Source: CAWAWP01 sp963841205 (lineage in GTDB: Bacteria > Chloroflexota > Ktedonobacteria > Ktedonobacterales > JADMIN01). From it: a stretch of DNA of 64,000 nt. Both the position numbers and the translations under genes were made by a program. Numbering within the stretch: the first letter of the stretch is position 1; each line of letters starts with the position of its first letter. The notes beneath the pieces are model-generated. The model saw nothing but the letters and a program-made list of their open reading frames with translations. It was not told where the DNA came from and ran no database searches. Below, piece after piece: positions 8,966 through 18,256 of the stretch. The DNA lies in NCBI GenBank assembly GCA_963841205.1, contig CAWJCH010000013.1:81437-145436 (forward strand), written 5' to 3'.

Positions 8966-10849
8966 TTACTTCAGCGCAAGGTCAATGTTGACCGAGGTTT
9001 TCGAGCTGTCGCTGACGGACGAGATCAGCAGCGCCGTCGGCTGGAACGGGCTAGCCGAAGGCGTCGCCGTCGGGCTCGCACTAGCACCAACGGCAGCGAC
9101 GACGCCGAAGATGTTCACCAACGCCGAGATCGACACATAGGTCAGCGACTGCGCGCCAGAAGGCGCCTGGCCGACGAGACTCTTGAACGTCGCGGCGCTC
9201 GCCAGGCTCGCGCCGCCGTTCAGGGTGCTGGTTACGCTCTGAAGCGAGTTGGCATCGGCTGCGAAGATCATCACGCCACTCGCCTGCTCGACCAGGATCG
9301 GCGGCGTCGAGGCGGTAGTACCGTCGCCGGTAAAGCTGGTAACATCGGTGCCACCAAGACCTAAGCTCGCCAGGTTGATCCCCGAGCAGGTGATGTCCTG
9401 TGCCGAGGCGATGTCAGCGTCGGGAGCCAAGGTGCAGTTGTTGGCGGTCGCGAAGGACTGCAAGAAGCTGGAGGCTGCGGTGGCGTTCGGCGCCTTCAGC
9501 AAGAGCGCGCCGCCGAAGCCGCCCTGTGCCGTTGGGAAGACGGTCAAGGCAGCTGGCTGTTGCAGCGCGGGGTCGGTCAGCGGCACGCCGAGCACCTGCG
9601 TGATGGAGTCCGTCGAGCCGCCGCCGAGTAGACTGGCACCGGCTTGGAGGTCGCCGCCAAAGTTGCCGACGGAGACAAAGGCATACGCGTTGGACGGCAC
9701 CGCCGAGGCGAGCGCCGAGGCATCGCCGCTCGGATACTGCGTGCCGGCGTTGTTCGCGGCGTTGAAGGTCAATTGCGCATGAAGGCCGGCATCGGTCCAC
9801 GAGGTGTAGCCCTCGCCGACGGGATAGGTATTCAACAGTTTCGTCACCTGCTGGTCAGTGGAGACATTTGCGAGCGAGGCGACTTGGCGCAGATCGACGT
9901 AGACCGTGCCGAATCGATTGCCCGGCAGGTTGTTCGTGGCGTTCTGAAAGCCCTGCTGGCTAGCGAGCGTGTCGCCGGTGCCGTTGATCCGGTCGATGAC
10001 CACCTTCGCCGCCGCCGGGTCACTGGCGATCACCGCCCAACCCTTGCCAGCCGTGAAGGTCGTGCCCGAGGGCGAGCTCGCGGCACCGTCAAAGCCATTG
10101 CTGAACCCCGGTTGGCTGTAAAGCGTGAAGCCGTTGTAGGTCGACGTGACGGCGCCTTGGGATGAACCGTGGTCCGCTGCCTTCTTCATCGCGGCCTGCG
10201 CCTTGGTGTCGTCGTGCGACTGGAGCAGCGCGACCCCCGCGATCGAGCTCCCCGAGGGGTCGTTCGTGCTCGCGGCTCCAGGGAAAGCGCCGGCGGCGAT
10301 GTCGCGACCCAACCACGGCAGCACGTCGTTGGCCCAGTCGAGGCCGCTGCCGCTCGTCAACGACCCGCTGCCGCCGTTCGCGAGGGTATTCAGTGAAATG
10401 TTGTGGCTGTTCTCCGCCATACTGTAGACGTCCACGCCGCTGAAGGCGAAGGTCTTAGCGGGCAGATACTTCGCGGCGTCGAGCTCGGCGTGGCCCGCGA
10501 AGGCGCCGAATACGTACGCCACGCCGGTCGCCAGCAGCGCGACGACGAGCAAGCTTGCGATGCCACCGATCACTAGCTTGCGACGCCCGTCCGTCTTCGG
10601 CGAAGCGTTCTGGGCGGCCACCGGCGCCTGCCAGGTCGGGACCTGCGAGTCCGGCATCGCCGGCGTCGCTTGCCAGGTCGGCGCCGAGGGAACCGCCGCG
10701 GCGCCGTACGCCGGTGCCGCGGCAGGCGCGACCATCGACACGGGCGTGCCGCAATTCGGGCATGCCGCCAATCCGGCGGTGAGGGGACGTCCACACGTCG
10801 CGCAATAGGTCGGCGATGCCTGGGTCGGGCCGCTGAAACCGCTGTCCAT
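8966..10849 (-). CDS. Zinc-ribbon, single-pass membrane protein of the DUF3352 type
   Basis: 627 residues. The N-terminus has a double-CxxC zinc ribbon (YCATCGRPL near residue 16, then CPNCGTPV). An Ala/Pro/Gln-rich linker follows, then one transmembrane helix around residues 92-115 (LVIGGIASLLVVALLATGVA), then a large extracytoplasmic region. The outer region contains the FAGHAELDAAKYLPAKTFAF start and repeated alanine/glycine-rich segments typical of DUF3352 proteins, whose function is unknown. The presumed topology is cytoplasmic ribbon, outside DUF3352. It is convergent with udk. Confidence 0.7.
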   Translation of the reverse strand: MDSGFSGPTQASPTYCATCGRPLTAGLAACPNCGTPVSMVAPAAAPAYGAAAVPSAPTWQATPAMPDSQVPTWQAPVAAQNASPKTDGRRKLVIGGIASLLVVALLATGVAYVFGAFAGHAELDAAKYLPAKTFAFSGVDVYSMAENSHNISLNTLANGGSGSLTSGSGLDWANDVLPWLGRDIAAGAFPGAASTNDPSGSSIAGVALLQSHDDTKAQAAMKKAADHGSSQGAVTSTYNGFTLYSQPGFSNGFDGAASSPSGTTFTAGKGWAVIASDPAAAKVVIDRINGTGDTLASQQGFQNATNNLPGNRFGTVYVDLRQVASLANVSTDQQVTKLLNTYPVGEGYTSWTDAGLHAQLTFNAANNAGTQYPSGDASALASAVPSNAYAFVSVGNFGGDLQAGASLLGGGSTDSITQVLGVPLTDPALQQPAALTVFPTAQGGFGGALLLKAPNATAASSFLQSFATANNCTLAPDADIASAQDITCSGINLASLGLGGTDVTSFTGDGTTASTPPILVEQASGVMIFAADANSLQSVTSTLNGGASLASAATFKSLVGQAPSGAQSLTYVSISALVNIFGVVAAVGASASPTATPSASPFQPTALLISSVSDSSKTSVNIDLALK

Positions 10850-11041
10850 AAAATCCCCTTGATCGCTACTGAGTCAGTCATAGGTGAGGTTCGAAAGGGG
10901 CAGTGCAAGGCACCTTGCTACCCAACAGGATACTACGCACGAGCTGCCTGCCATGTTAACGGGTAGCGCCAGATTGGCTTAAAGTTCACCGTATTCGCGC
11001 GGATATTTCCATTTGGCGAGATGGCCCGTACAATCTCGCAC

Positions 11042-11070
11042 TTACGCCGCGCCTCAAGAGACCGTATAAT
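11042..11070 (+). promoter_or_regulatory. Candidate promoter of the Roadblock/GTPase pair
   Basis: TTACGC (11042-11047), a 17-nt spacer and a perfect TATAAT (11065-11070), about 80 nt upstream of the Roadblock start. Confidence 0.45.
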
Positions 11071-11148
11071 GACCGCGACCGCCGGGGCCGGACCGGTGGC
11101 GCCCGCGCGCCGCGCCGCGGGGCTTCTTGTGGCCGGCGGGAGGGCAGC

Positions 11149-11643
11149 ATGGAGCATCTGAGCAATCTGGTGGTCTCGGAGAGTGAGCTGGGCAACATCG
11201 TGCGCGTGCTCGGTCGCATCACGCTGGAAACCGGCGCGAGTCAGGTGCTGCTGCTGGACAAGAGCGGCCAGTTGATCTCGGCGCAGGGCCAGGCCGCCCA
11301 GCGCGACGCCCTCGCCCTCGGCGCGCTGCTCGCCGGCGCGTTCTCGTCGTCGCGGCAGGTCGCCGCGATCCTCGGCGAAAGGGACTTCCGCGACATCCTC
11401 CAACAGGGCGTGCACGAGAGCATCAACACCTCGCTGATCGGTGATCAATGGCTCCTCGTCATCGTCTTCGACAAGCAGACCCATGTCGGCCTCGTCAAAG
11501 TCCTCGCGCGGAAAGCCACCGATGAGCTCGAGCGCGTCTTGGAGCGCGTACGAACCGGCGGCGCGCCAATGAAGGAGCAAGTCGTCAACGTGCAGTTCCG
11601 CAACTCAGTCGACAGCACCATCGACCAGCTCTTCCAGGACTAG
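11149..11643 (+). CDS. Roadblock/LC7-domain protein (MglB-like)
   Basis: 164 residues. The fold signature is one Roadblock domain: a first helix (LGNIVRVLGRITLETGASQ), the strand VLLLDKSGQLISAQG, a central helix with LALGALLAGAFSSSRQVA, and a final strand pair WLLVIVFDKQTHVGLVKV. Roadblock proteins act as GTPase-activating partners of small Ras-like GTPases. The adjoining gene 15 nt downstream encodes exactly such a GTPase, so the pair is probably co-transcribed and functionally coupled, as in MglB-MglA polarity systems. Whether the pair controls polarity here is unknown. Confidence 0.85.
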   Translation: MEHLSNLVVSESELGNIVRVLGRITLETGASQVLLLDKSGQLISAQGQAAQRDALALGALLAGAFSSSRQVAAILGERDFRDILQQGVHESINTSLIGDQWLLVIVFDKQTHVGLVKVLARKATDELERVLERVRTGGAPMKEQVVNVQFRNSVDSTIDQLFQD

Positions 11644-11658
11644 CGGAACGGCGAGCGC

Positions 11659-12234
11659 ATGGCACTCATAAACGTGGCGAGCCGCGAGATCCACTGCAAG
11701 ATCGTCTACTATGGCACGGGATTCTGCGGTAAGACGACCAACCTGCAATGGATCTACGGCCACGCCCCGCAGCAAGCGCGCGGCAGCCTGCTCTCGATCG
11801 CCACGGAAAGCGAACGTACGCTCTTCTTCGACTTCCTGCCGCTCGATCTCGGCGAGATCCACGGCTACCGCGTGCGCTTCCACCTCTACACGGTGCCGGG
11901 GCAGGTGCTCTACGAGCGTACCCGCGTCGCCGTCCTCAACGGCGTGGACGGCATCGTCTTCGTCGTCGATTCGACGCCAGAGAAGCTCGAAGAGAACTTC
12001 CAGAGCGTCATCGAGCTCGAGACCAACATTCGGCTGATGCAGAAGGACCTCGGAGACTTCCCCTTCATCATGCAGTGGAACAAGCGTGACGTGCCCGGCG
12101 CCGTGCCCATCCCGACCCTCGACCACTATCTCAATCGCCGCCGCGCGCCCACCTTCGCCGCCTCCGCGGTGAACGGCGAAGGCGTCTTCCCCACCCTCCG
12201 CGCCATCTGCAAATCGGTGATGGCGCGGCTGTGA
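11659..12234 (+). CDS. MglA/Arf-like small GTPase
   Basis: 191 residues. The P-loop GTGFCGKTTNLQWI is near residue 20. The G3 region reads YTVPGQ, the PGQ form found in MglA-like GTPases rather than DxxG. The G4 motif is WNKRDVP. The central VVDSTPEKLEENFQSV block also matches MglA-type proteins. It directly follows its likely Roadblock regulator. No flagellar or pilus genes are nearby to indicate a role in motility. Confidence 0.88.
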   Translation: MALINVASREIHCKIVYYGTGFCGKTTNLQWIYGHAPQQARGSLLSIATESERTLFFDFLPLDLGEIHGYRVRFHLYTVPGQVLYERTRVAVLNGVDGIVFVVDSTPEKLEENFQSVIELETNIRLMQKDLGDFPFIMQWNKRDVPGAVPIPTLDHYLNRRRAPTFAASAVNGEGVFPTLRAICKSVMARL

Positions 12235-12379
12235 GGGGCGACGCACTCCCCTGTCCACTCGCGCTACTGGCATCCTGAGAACGTGTCATCGGGGCGAAAG
12301 GTGTCGAGTACCGACGTGTCTTCTGCCGGTACGCCAGGGTTCGAGCTAGCGTCTGTCGTCTGTAACTCATCTCAAATCT

Positions 12380-12595
12380 TCGGCGCGGATACCCCCGGCT
12401 TTCGCTGCAGGGAGGAAGCGCGTCTCCTTTCACATGGTATCCTGTTTTGTGTACCGCAGGGCCTGCGGGAATTTACGCCTGTGGAGCGGGGCCGAGAACC
12501 ATGGTCCCAACGAGCGTGTGAGACCGCCCCAGGGCATCTGGACGGCAGTGCTCGGCCCAGGAATCCCCTAGCTTTAGCTATGGGGAGTGGTCAAG
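12380..12595 (+). mobile_element. Family-B non-autonomous IS200/IS605-type element
   Basis: About 216 bp without a gene. The left end has the CCCCCGGC/GCAGGGAGG hairpin also found at 1-50 and 52422. The middle contains CCGCAGGGCCTGCGGG, shared with the 52.4-kb copy. The right end is a stem of the form CCCCTAGCTTTAGCTATGGGG followed by AGTGGTCAAG, resembling IS200/IS605 right-end hairpins. The right end overlaps the 3' end of the lipoprotein gene on the other strand. Confidence 0.6.
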
Positions 12596-13039
12596 CCCGT
12601 AGTTCTCGACCGAGTACCACATGGGAAGTCCGGCAAATGTCACGACCTGCTCCGAGGATGAGCAGATCGTGGCAACCACTGACACGTCGACGCTGTCCTC
12701 TTCTATTACCTGAACTCTATAGCCACCGATCGTGCTCTCGAACTCGCAATGCGTCTCACCGCTCGCCCCTGGGGCGATCTGCACGATCCATTCTCCCGGA
12801 TACGCGATGGTGAAGTGCTGCGCCGCGTAGACCTGCCAGCCGCTCGGCACGTCGGTCGGCGTCGCCGCCGAGCCGGACGGTATCGCCGTCGTGCTGGGCG
12901 AGGGCGCGGGCGTTCACGTCGGCGCGACTCTGGCCGTGGGCGTCGCCGGCCCCACGGTCGGGGCGCCACTACAACCGGCCAGCAGAAGCAACAGCGGCAG
13001 TAGGCACGCGGGCCACCCCGCAACAGGTCGTCCCTGCAC
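12578..13039 (-). pseudogene. Small lipoprotein gene with an in-frame TGA
   Basis: From GTG 13039 (preceded by TGGAG) the product starts with a lipoprotein signal peptide, LLPLLLLLAGC, with the lipobox cysteine near residue 20. A Thr/Pro linker follows. At about 12914-12916 an in-frame TGA interrupts it. The same frame continues with TPAPSPSTT and a folded C-terminal part (GWQVYAAQHFTIAYPGEWIV). The final residues GLDHSP and the TAG stop come from the right end of the family-B element, so the native 3' end was probably replaced by that insertion. The folded part resembles small secreted domains of unknown function. Confidence 0.6.
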
Positions 13040-13251
13040 AGCTTCTCCACTTCTCAAACGCGCCGAGCACCCAGCCGCCAGTTTCAGATGCTCGCGCCGC
13101 CACTTTACCAGACTAGCGCCCTCGTGTACCATAGGGCCACCGTCCGGCCAGAACCGATCGAGGCCTGCGACGTAGACCTTATGCAGCAATCGGCGCCCGG
13201 CGGGCACTTCCAGCCCTAGCCGAGGCGCACACGTAGTAGGGGAGGGGCGCC

Positions 13252-13926
13252 GTGAGCTACCCAGCAGGCGGGCAAGGTCCGACGCAGCAAGACGTCAATC
13301 AAGCGGTGGAGGACCGTGAGCGGGCGCGGGCACGCGCCAGGATGGGCCGACGCGCGCTGCTGCTCGGCGGCGGCGCGGTGGTCGTGGCCGGTGCGGCGGG
13401 CGGCGTCATCGCCTTCGAGACGAAGCTCGGCGGAGACTTCGCCGCCGGCGTAGAGGCCGGCGCCAAGCAGCTCGCGCAGGATCTGCAGAACCTCGGCACC
13501 GACGCCGAAAAGCTGGCACTCAGCGTCGCGGTGGACGTAGCAGACATCACCGAATGGGGCACCGAGCACCTCATCGCGCCGATTGCCGATCTGGTCGAGA
13601 CGCTCGGCGACGACGTGCTCGGCGTGCTCTATGGCGCCGTCTCCGGTGCGCGCGACGCGCTCGGCCACGCCAATATCGACTTCGGCGCGCTAGACGCATT
13701 AGCCGGCGCCCTGGGTCAGATGAGAGCCTTCCTGGACGACAAATCGAGGAATCCCAACGACTACACCCTTGGCAAGTTCCTGACGACTGAGGTGAAGGTC
13801 GCCGACAGCTACCTGCACGCGCTGCAGCAGAAGCTCGACGACACGCTGAGCACGCCCACCCCGGCGTTCACCCTGACGCCCGGCTCCGCCACGGATGTGC
13901 CAGCCACATTCACCCCCACGCCGTAG
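13252..13926 (+). CDS. Exported or membrane-anchored protein of unknown function
   Basis: 224 residues from GTG 13252, which has a GGGGAGGGG ribosome site. A charged N-terminus (DRERARARARMGRR) precedes a hydrophobic, glycine-rich segment (ALLLGGGAVVVAGAAGG) that could be a Tat/Sec signal or an anchor. Next come a long predicted helical region with many Ala/Asp/Leu residues and a Thr/Pro-rich tail (TPAFTLTPGSATDVPATFTP). I do not recognise the family. The tail resembles wall-spanning or glycosylated linkers. Confidence 0.55.
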   Translation: MSYPAGGQGPTQQDVNQAVEDRERARARARMGRRALLLGGGAVVVAGAAGGVIAFETKLGGDFAAGVEAGAKQLAQDLQNLGTDAEKLALSVAVDVADITEWGTEHLIAPIADLVETLGDDVLGVLYGAVSGARDALGHANIDFGALDALAGALGQMRAFLDDKSRNPNDYTLGKFLTTEVKVADSYLHALQQKLDDTLSTPTPAFTLTPGSATDVPATFTPTP

Positions 13927-14076
13927 GCGCCGCGCTGGGTTGGCGCCGCATTCGGTGGTATACTGCAGTGCCTGCCGCGTGTGGGTGCGCGGGTGCTCTG
14001 TGCTTTCCGCGCGCCCGTCTTCCGACCGTCGCGCGAGCGACCCGAACGAGCGGCACTGACCGGCGAGAGAGACCCC

Positions 14077-16063
14077 ATGCCAGATTTCGAAGTATTTGCG
14101 CCATTCAAGCCGACCGGCGACCAGCCTACCGCCATCGCCGGTCTTGAAGCGAGTATCCGCGACAACAATAAGTTCCAGACCCTCCTCGGCGTGACGGGCA
14201 GCGGCAAGACCTTCACCGTCGCCGAGTTGGTGCAGCGCGTGCAGAAGCCGACGCTCGTGCTCGCCCCGAACAAGACGCTCGCCGCGCAGCTCTACGCCGA
14301 ATACAAAGAGTTCTTCCCCAACAACGCCGTCGAATACTTCGTCAGCTACTACGACTATTACCAGCCGGAGGCGTACATTCCGCGCACCGATACGTACGTC
14401 GAGAAGGAGAGCCAGATCAACGAGGAGATCGAGAAGCTACGGCTCTCGGCCACGCGCAGCCTCTTCGAGCGCCGCGACGTGCTGATCGTCGCCTCGGTCT
14501 CGTGCATCTACGGCCTCGGCTCGCCGGAGGAGTACGGCGAGGTCGTGCTCACGCTCAAGCAGGGCGAGACGCGCCGGCGCGATCGCGTGCTGCGCCACCT
14601 GACCGACATCCAATACGAGCGCAACGACCAGAACTTCACCCGCGGCAAGTTCCGCGTGCGCGGCGACGTGCTGGAGATCTACCCCTCATACGAGGATCTC
14701 GCCGTGCGGGTCGAGTTCTTCGGCGACGAGATCGAGCGTATGGTCGAGATCGATCCGCTGACCGGCGAGATCCTGGGCCAGCGTGCGCGGCTCGACATCT
14801 ATCCCGCCAAGCACTGGGTCACGACACAGGAGCGCCTCAACGCCGCGATCATGACCATCAAAGAAGAGTTGACCGAACGTCTGGCGGTCTTGGACGCCGA
14901 GGGCAAGCTGCTGGAGGCCGCGCGCCTGCGCCAGCGCACCAACTTCGACATTGAGATGCTGCAAGAGACCGGCATCTGCTCCGGCATCGAGAACTACTCG
15001 CGCCACCTCGCTGGCCGCCCCGCCGGGCGAGTCGCCGTGGACGTTGCTCGACTACCTGCCGGACGACTACCTGCTGGTGGTAGACGAGTCGCACATCGCG
15101 CTGCCCCAGGTGCGCGGCATGTTCAACGGCGACCGCGCGCGCAAGCAGGTCCTGGTCGACTTCGGTTTCCGCCTGCCCTCCGCGCTCGACAACCGCCCGC
15201 TCACGTGGGACGAGTTCCTGCAGCACGTCAATCAGGCGGTCTTCGTCTCGGCGACACCCGGCCCCTGGGAATACGAGCACAGCGCCACCGTCGCCGAGCA
15301 GGTGATCCGCCCGACCGGGCTGCTCGATCCCGAGATCAGCGTGCGCCCGACCGAGGGCCAGATCGACGATCTGCTCGCCGAGATTCGCACGCGCGTCGAC
15401 AAGGGCCAGCGCGCCCTGGTGACGACGCTCACCAAGAAGATGTCCGAGGACCTCGCCGACTATCTGCAAGAGATGGGCGTCAAGGTCCACTACCTCCACT
15501 CCGAGATCGACACGCTGGAGCGTATCGAGATCCTCCGCGATTTGCGCCTGGGCGTCTACGACGTGGTCGTCGGTATCAACCTGCTCCGCGAGGGACTCGA
15601 CCTCCCCGAAGTCTCGCTCGTCGCCATCCTCGATGCCGACAAAGAGGGCTTCCTCCGCTCCACCGGCTCGCTGATCCAGACGGTCGGCCGCGCCGCGCGC
15701 CACGTCGAAGGCTCGGTGATCATGTATGCCGACAACGTCACCGACTCCATGCGTCGCGCCATCGACGAGACCAACCGCCGGCGCACTAAGCAGACGGCAT
15801 ACAACGTGGAAAATAGCATCACGCCGATCGGCATCAAGAAGGATATCCGCACACTCTCCGACCGCCTGCGCGTCACCGAAGGCGCGGCGGATGGCACGGT
15901 GGGAGACGGCATGCCGCTCTCCGCGCTCCCGCGTGACGAGGCGCTCCGCATGATCAAGGAGCTCGAAGCGCAGATGCGCCGCGCCGCGAAGGAGCTCGAA
16001 TTCGAAAAGGCCGCCACCCTGCGCGACCAGATCGTCGAGCTGCGGAGGGCGACCCTTGATTGA
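14077..16063 (+). CDS. uvrB: UvrABC excision nuclease subunit B, interrupted by a single-base frameshift
   Basis: UvrB is the damage-verifying helicase-like subunit of nucleotide excision repair. The first frame from ATG 14077 carries Walker A GVTGSGKTFTVAEL, the beta-hairpin YYDYYQPEAYIP, and motifs through TGICSGIENYSRHL. Near 15019-15023 the frame shifts by one base (an extra G in CGCCCCGCCGGGCG). The second frame continues with PGESPWTLLDYLP, DESH, GMFNGD, the SATPGPWE block, GINLLREGLDLPEVSL, QTVGRAARH and the C-terminal UVR domain (LEFEKAATLRDQI). Corrected length is about 661 residues, normal for UvrB. The whole protein is otherwise conserved, so a sequencing or assembly indel is the simplest explanation. 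The TGA stop lies within the end of the adjacent mobile element. Confidence 0.9.
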
Positions 16064-16432
16064 CACTCCCCATGGCGAAAGCCAGGGGATTCTCGGAGAA
16101 CGCACATGGTAACCCATCACGTGAGCCCCCGAAGGGCCTGCCCGGCCCCGCAAGGCGTTGACGGCATCGCCGGGCGAGTGTGACCTCAAAGAAACCCGGC
16201 GCAAGCGCAGCGCACCCTGTCCGACGTACGTCGATGCTTTTGCCCGTGGGAACGATTTTCCACGGAACCGCCGAACCAGCATGCCGTCGGCAAAGGTACA
16301 ACGTGCCGACACCGGTATTCTCATGCAAGCGGGCAAAATCGGCAATCGAGCGTACCACTCGTCGCCTGCGGGCGACCCGGCTTGCACCCCCATACCGAAA
16401 GGCAAAGGGGCCTCAGCCGGTTTCTTTGCTAG
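16061..16432 (-). mobile_element. Family-C non-autonomous IS200/IS605-type element
   Basis: About 370 bp, read on the minus strand. The left end (about 16395-16432) has CTAGCAA, GGCTGAGGCCCC and the hairpin CCTTTGCCTTTCGGTATGGGG, matching the left end of the tnpB element at 35904. The right end (16061-16100) is CCCCTGGCTTTCGCCATGGGG followed by AGTGTCA, preceded by the GGGCCGGGCAGGCCC scaffold stem found next to tnpB genes. It has no tnpB, so it looks like an internal-deletion derivative. Its right end contributes the uvrB stop codon. Confidence 0.65.
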
Positions 16433-16475
16433 CAATTTTGAAAAGCGGCAGAACCGGCAAGAAGGGGAGCAGCGC

Positions 16476-17132
16476 ATGGCCGAGGAACTGGTCTACGACG
16501 CCTGCCTAGAGGTCTATCCCGACGGCTCCTGTCTCGCCCAGCTCATCGATATGCCCGCCTGTTTCGCGCGCGGTACGGACCAGACCCAGGCGCTCGCCGC
16601 ACTTGAATCCAGCATCGCGGCATACTTCGAGTGGCTCGCCCGCCATGACGAGTACACCCCCATCATGCATGGACCGTTTCGCGTCGCCGCCGCCGAGACG
16701 GTGCGCGCAATTGATGGGTCCCCGGGCGCCTTCTTTCATTGCGACGCCCCGGCCCTCGGCGCGGACGATCTCGACTGGTACGCCACGCTGCTCAGCTGGT
16801 CGTATCAGGATTACGAGGCTGCGCTTGCGGTGCGGACCTTCGCGGTTGATTCCCCGGCCATGCAGGCGGCACGTCGCGTTTGCGAGACCCAGGCATGGCT
16901 GCTTACCCGCTACGTAGAAACGCCCCTCGGCGCGGCGCCAACATTCCCCAGGCTCCTGCCCGCCCAGCTCGTCGGACATGTCCACGGGCTAGTGCTCGAG
17001 CGGGTCCGATCGGCCTCAAGCGATGATCGTTCGCGCATCCACGATATCGAGGGCGAGCGCTGGTCCCTCCGCAAGGTGCTGCGGCGCAGTATATTTCTCG
17101 TGCGCGAAGCCACAGCCGATCTCGGCGGCTAG
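16476..17132 (+). CDS. HicB-like / DinB-like fusion protein
   Basis: 218 residues from ATG 16476, with GGGGAG upstream. The first 55 residues resemble the HicB antitoxin fold (LEVYPDGSCLAQLIDMPACF, then ALAALESSIAAYFEWLARHDE). The rest is helical and resembles a DinB-type four-helix bundle (ADDLDWYATLLSWSYQDY, ending LRRSIFLVREATADL). No HicA toxin is adjacent, so it is unlikely to be a classical antitoxin. Function is unknown. Confidence 0.6.
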   Translation: MAEELVYDACLEVYPDGSCLAQLIDMPACFARGTDQTQALAALESSIAAYFEWLARHDEYTPIMHGPFRVAAAETVRAIDGSPGAFFHCDAPALGADDLDWYATLLSWSYQDYEAALAVRTFAVDSPAMQAARRVCETQAWLLTRYVETPLGAAPTFPRLLPAQLVGHVHGLVLERVRSASSDDRSRIHDIEGERWSLRKVLRRSIFLVREATADLGG

Positions 17133-17161
17133 AGCGCGCAGCAGGCTAGGAGCATGGCATC

Positions 17162-18121
17162 GTGACCGCCACCACCGACCTCTATCCGAGCTACCTCGCG
17201 CTCCACGCCACCGGCGAGCTCGCGCGCCGCGCCGATGCCGCCTGGGAGCTGCTGAAGGGCTGCACCGTCTGCCCACAGAACTGCCCCCGCGACCGCACCC
17301 GCGGCCTCACCGGCGCCTGTCACTCCGGCACCGAGGTCATCATCGGCTCGTGGAACGTGCATCGCCGCGAGGAGCCTCCCATCAGCGGCACGCGCGGCGC
17401 CGGCACCATCTTCTTCGGCGGCTGCCAGGCGCGCTGCACGTACTGCCAGAACTTCTGGCTCAGTCAGATGGGCCACGGCTTGCGCGTCGATCACGAGCGC
17501 CTGGCGGACATGATGCTCTCGCTCCAGCGCAAGGGCGTCCACAACCTCGATCTCGTCACGCCGACCCACTTCGTGCCGCAGATCCTCAAGGCGTTGGTCA
17601 TCGCCGCCGAGAAGGGCCTGCGCATCCCCCTCGTCTATAACTGCGCCGGTTACGAGCACATTCACACCCTCAAGCTGCTCGATGGCGTCGTCGATATCTA
17701 CCTGCCCGACGCGAAGTACGCCAGCAATGCCGAGGCGCTGCGAACCTCGAAGATGCATCACTATGTCGAGTATAACCGCGCCACGCTGCTTGAGATGTAC
17801 CGGCAGGTCGGTGGGCTCGTCATGGATGACGATGGCATTGCCGTGCGTGGGCTGATCGTTCGCCACCTCGTCATGCCCAACCACCACGCAGGCACCGCCG
17901 AGGTACTGCGCTGGATGGCGGAAAACCTAGGAGACGACATCGGGGTGAGTGTGATGGATCAGTATTTCCCCGCCTACAAGGCGCACAACGATCCCGAGCT
18001 CAACCGGCGCCTCACCTGGACGGAGTATCGCGAAGCGCTCGACGCCGTCGAAGACCTCCCATTCGAGCACCTCTTCCTGCAGGAGGATCTGACGCAGCTC
18101 GACACGTCCGACGCCGTCTGA
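17162..18121 (+). CDS. Radical SAM protein, PflA-like (COG1313 type)
   Basis: 319 residues from GTG 17162. The cluster-binding motif is FFGGCQARCTYCQN (Cx3Cx2C), near residues 82-95, with the glycine-rich SAM-binding part TPTHFVPQIL after it. An extra N-terminal cysteine set (CTVCPQNCPRDR) near residues 38-49 is typical of this pyruvate-formate-lyase-activase-like group. Related proteins often activate or modify a partner, but the substrate is not established. It lies 29 nt after the HicB/DinB gene, possibly co-transcribed. Confidence 0.85.
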   Translation: MTATTDLYPSYLALHATGELARRADAAWELLKGCTVCPQNCPRDRTRGLTGACHSGTEVIIGSWNVHRREEPPISGTRGAGTIFFGGCQARCTYCQNFWLSQMGHGLRVDHERLADMMLSLQRKGVHNLDLVTPTHFVPQILKALVIAAEKGLRIPLVYNCAGYEHIHTLKLLDGVVDIYLPDAKYASNAEALRTSKMHHYVEYNRATLLEMYRQVGGLVMDDDGIAVRGLIVRHLVMPNHHAGTAEVLRWMAENLGDDIGVSVMDQYFPAYKAHNDPELNRRLTWTEYREALDAVEDLPFEHLFLQEDLTQLDTSDAV

Positions 18122-18256
18122 GCCTCGCCCGCGCGACGCTCGAGTGTCCCGGCGGCCAAACCAGGCGGCCGGGTTTGCGTAGACGCCGCGCCGTATAATC
18201 TTTCTGGAATGCCACACGCCTGTCTGGCGGCGGCACAGTTTGACCGGGGGCATGTT

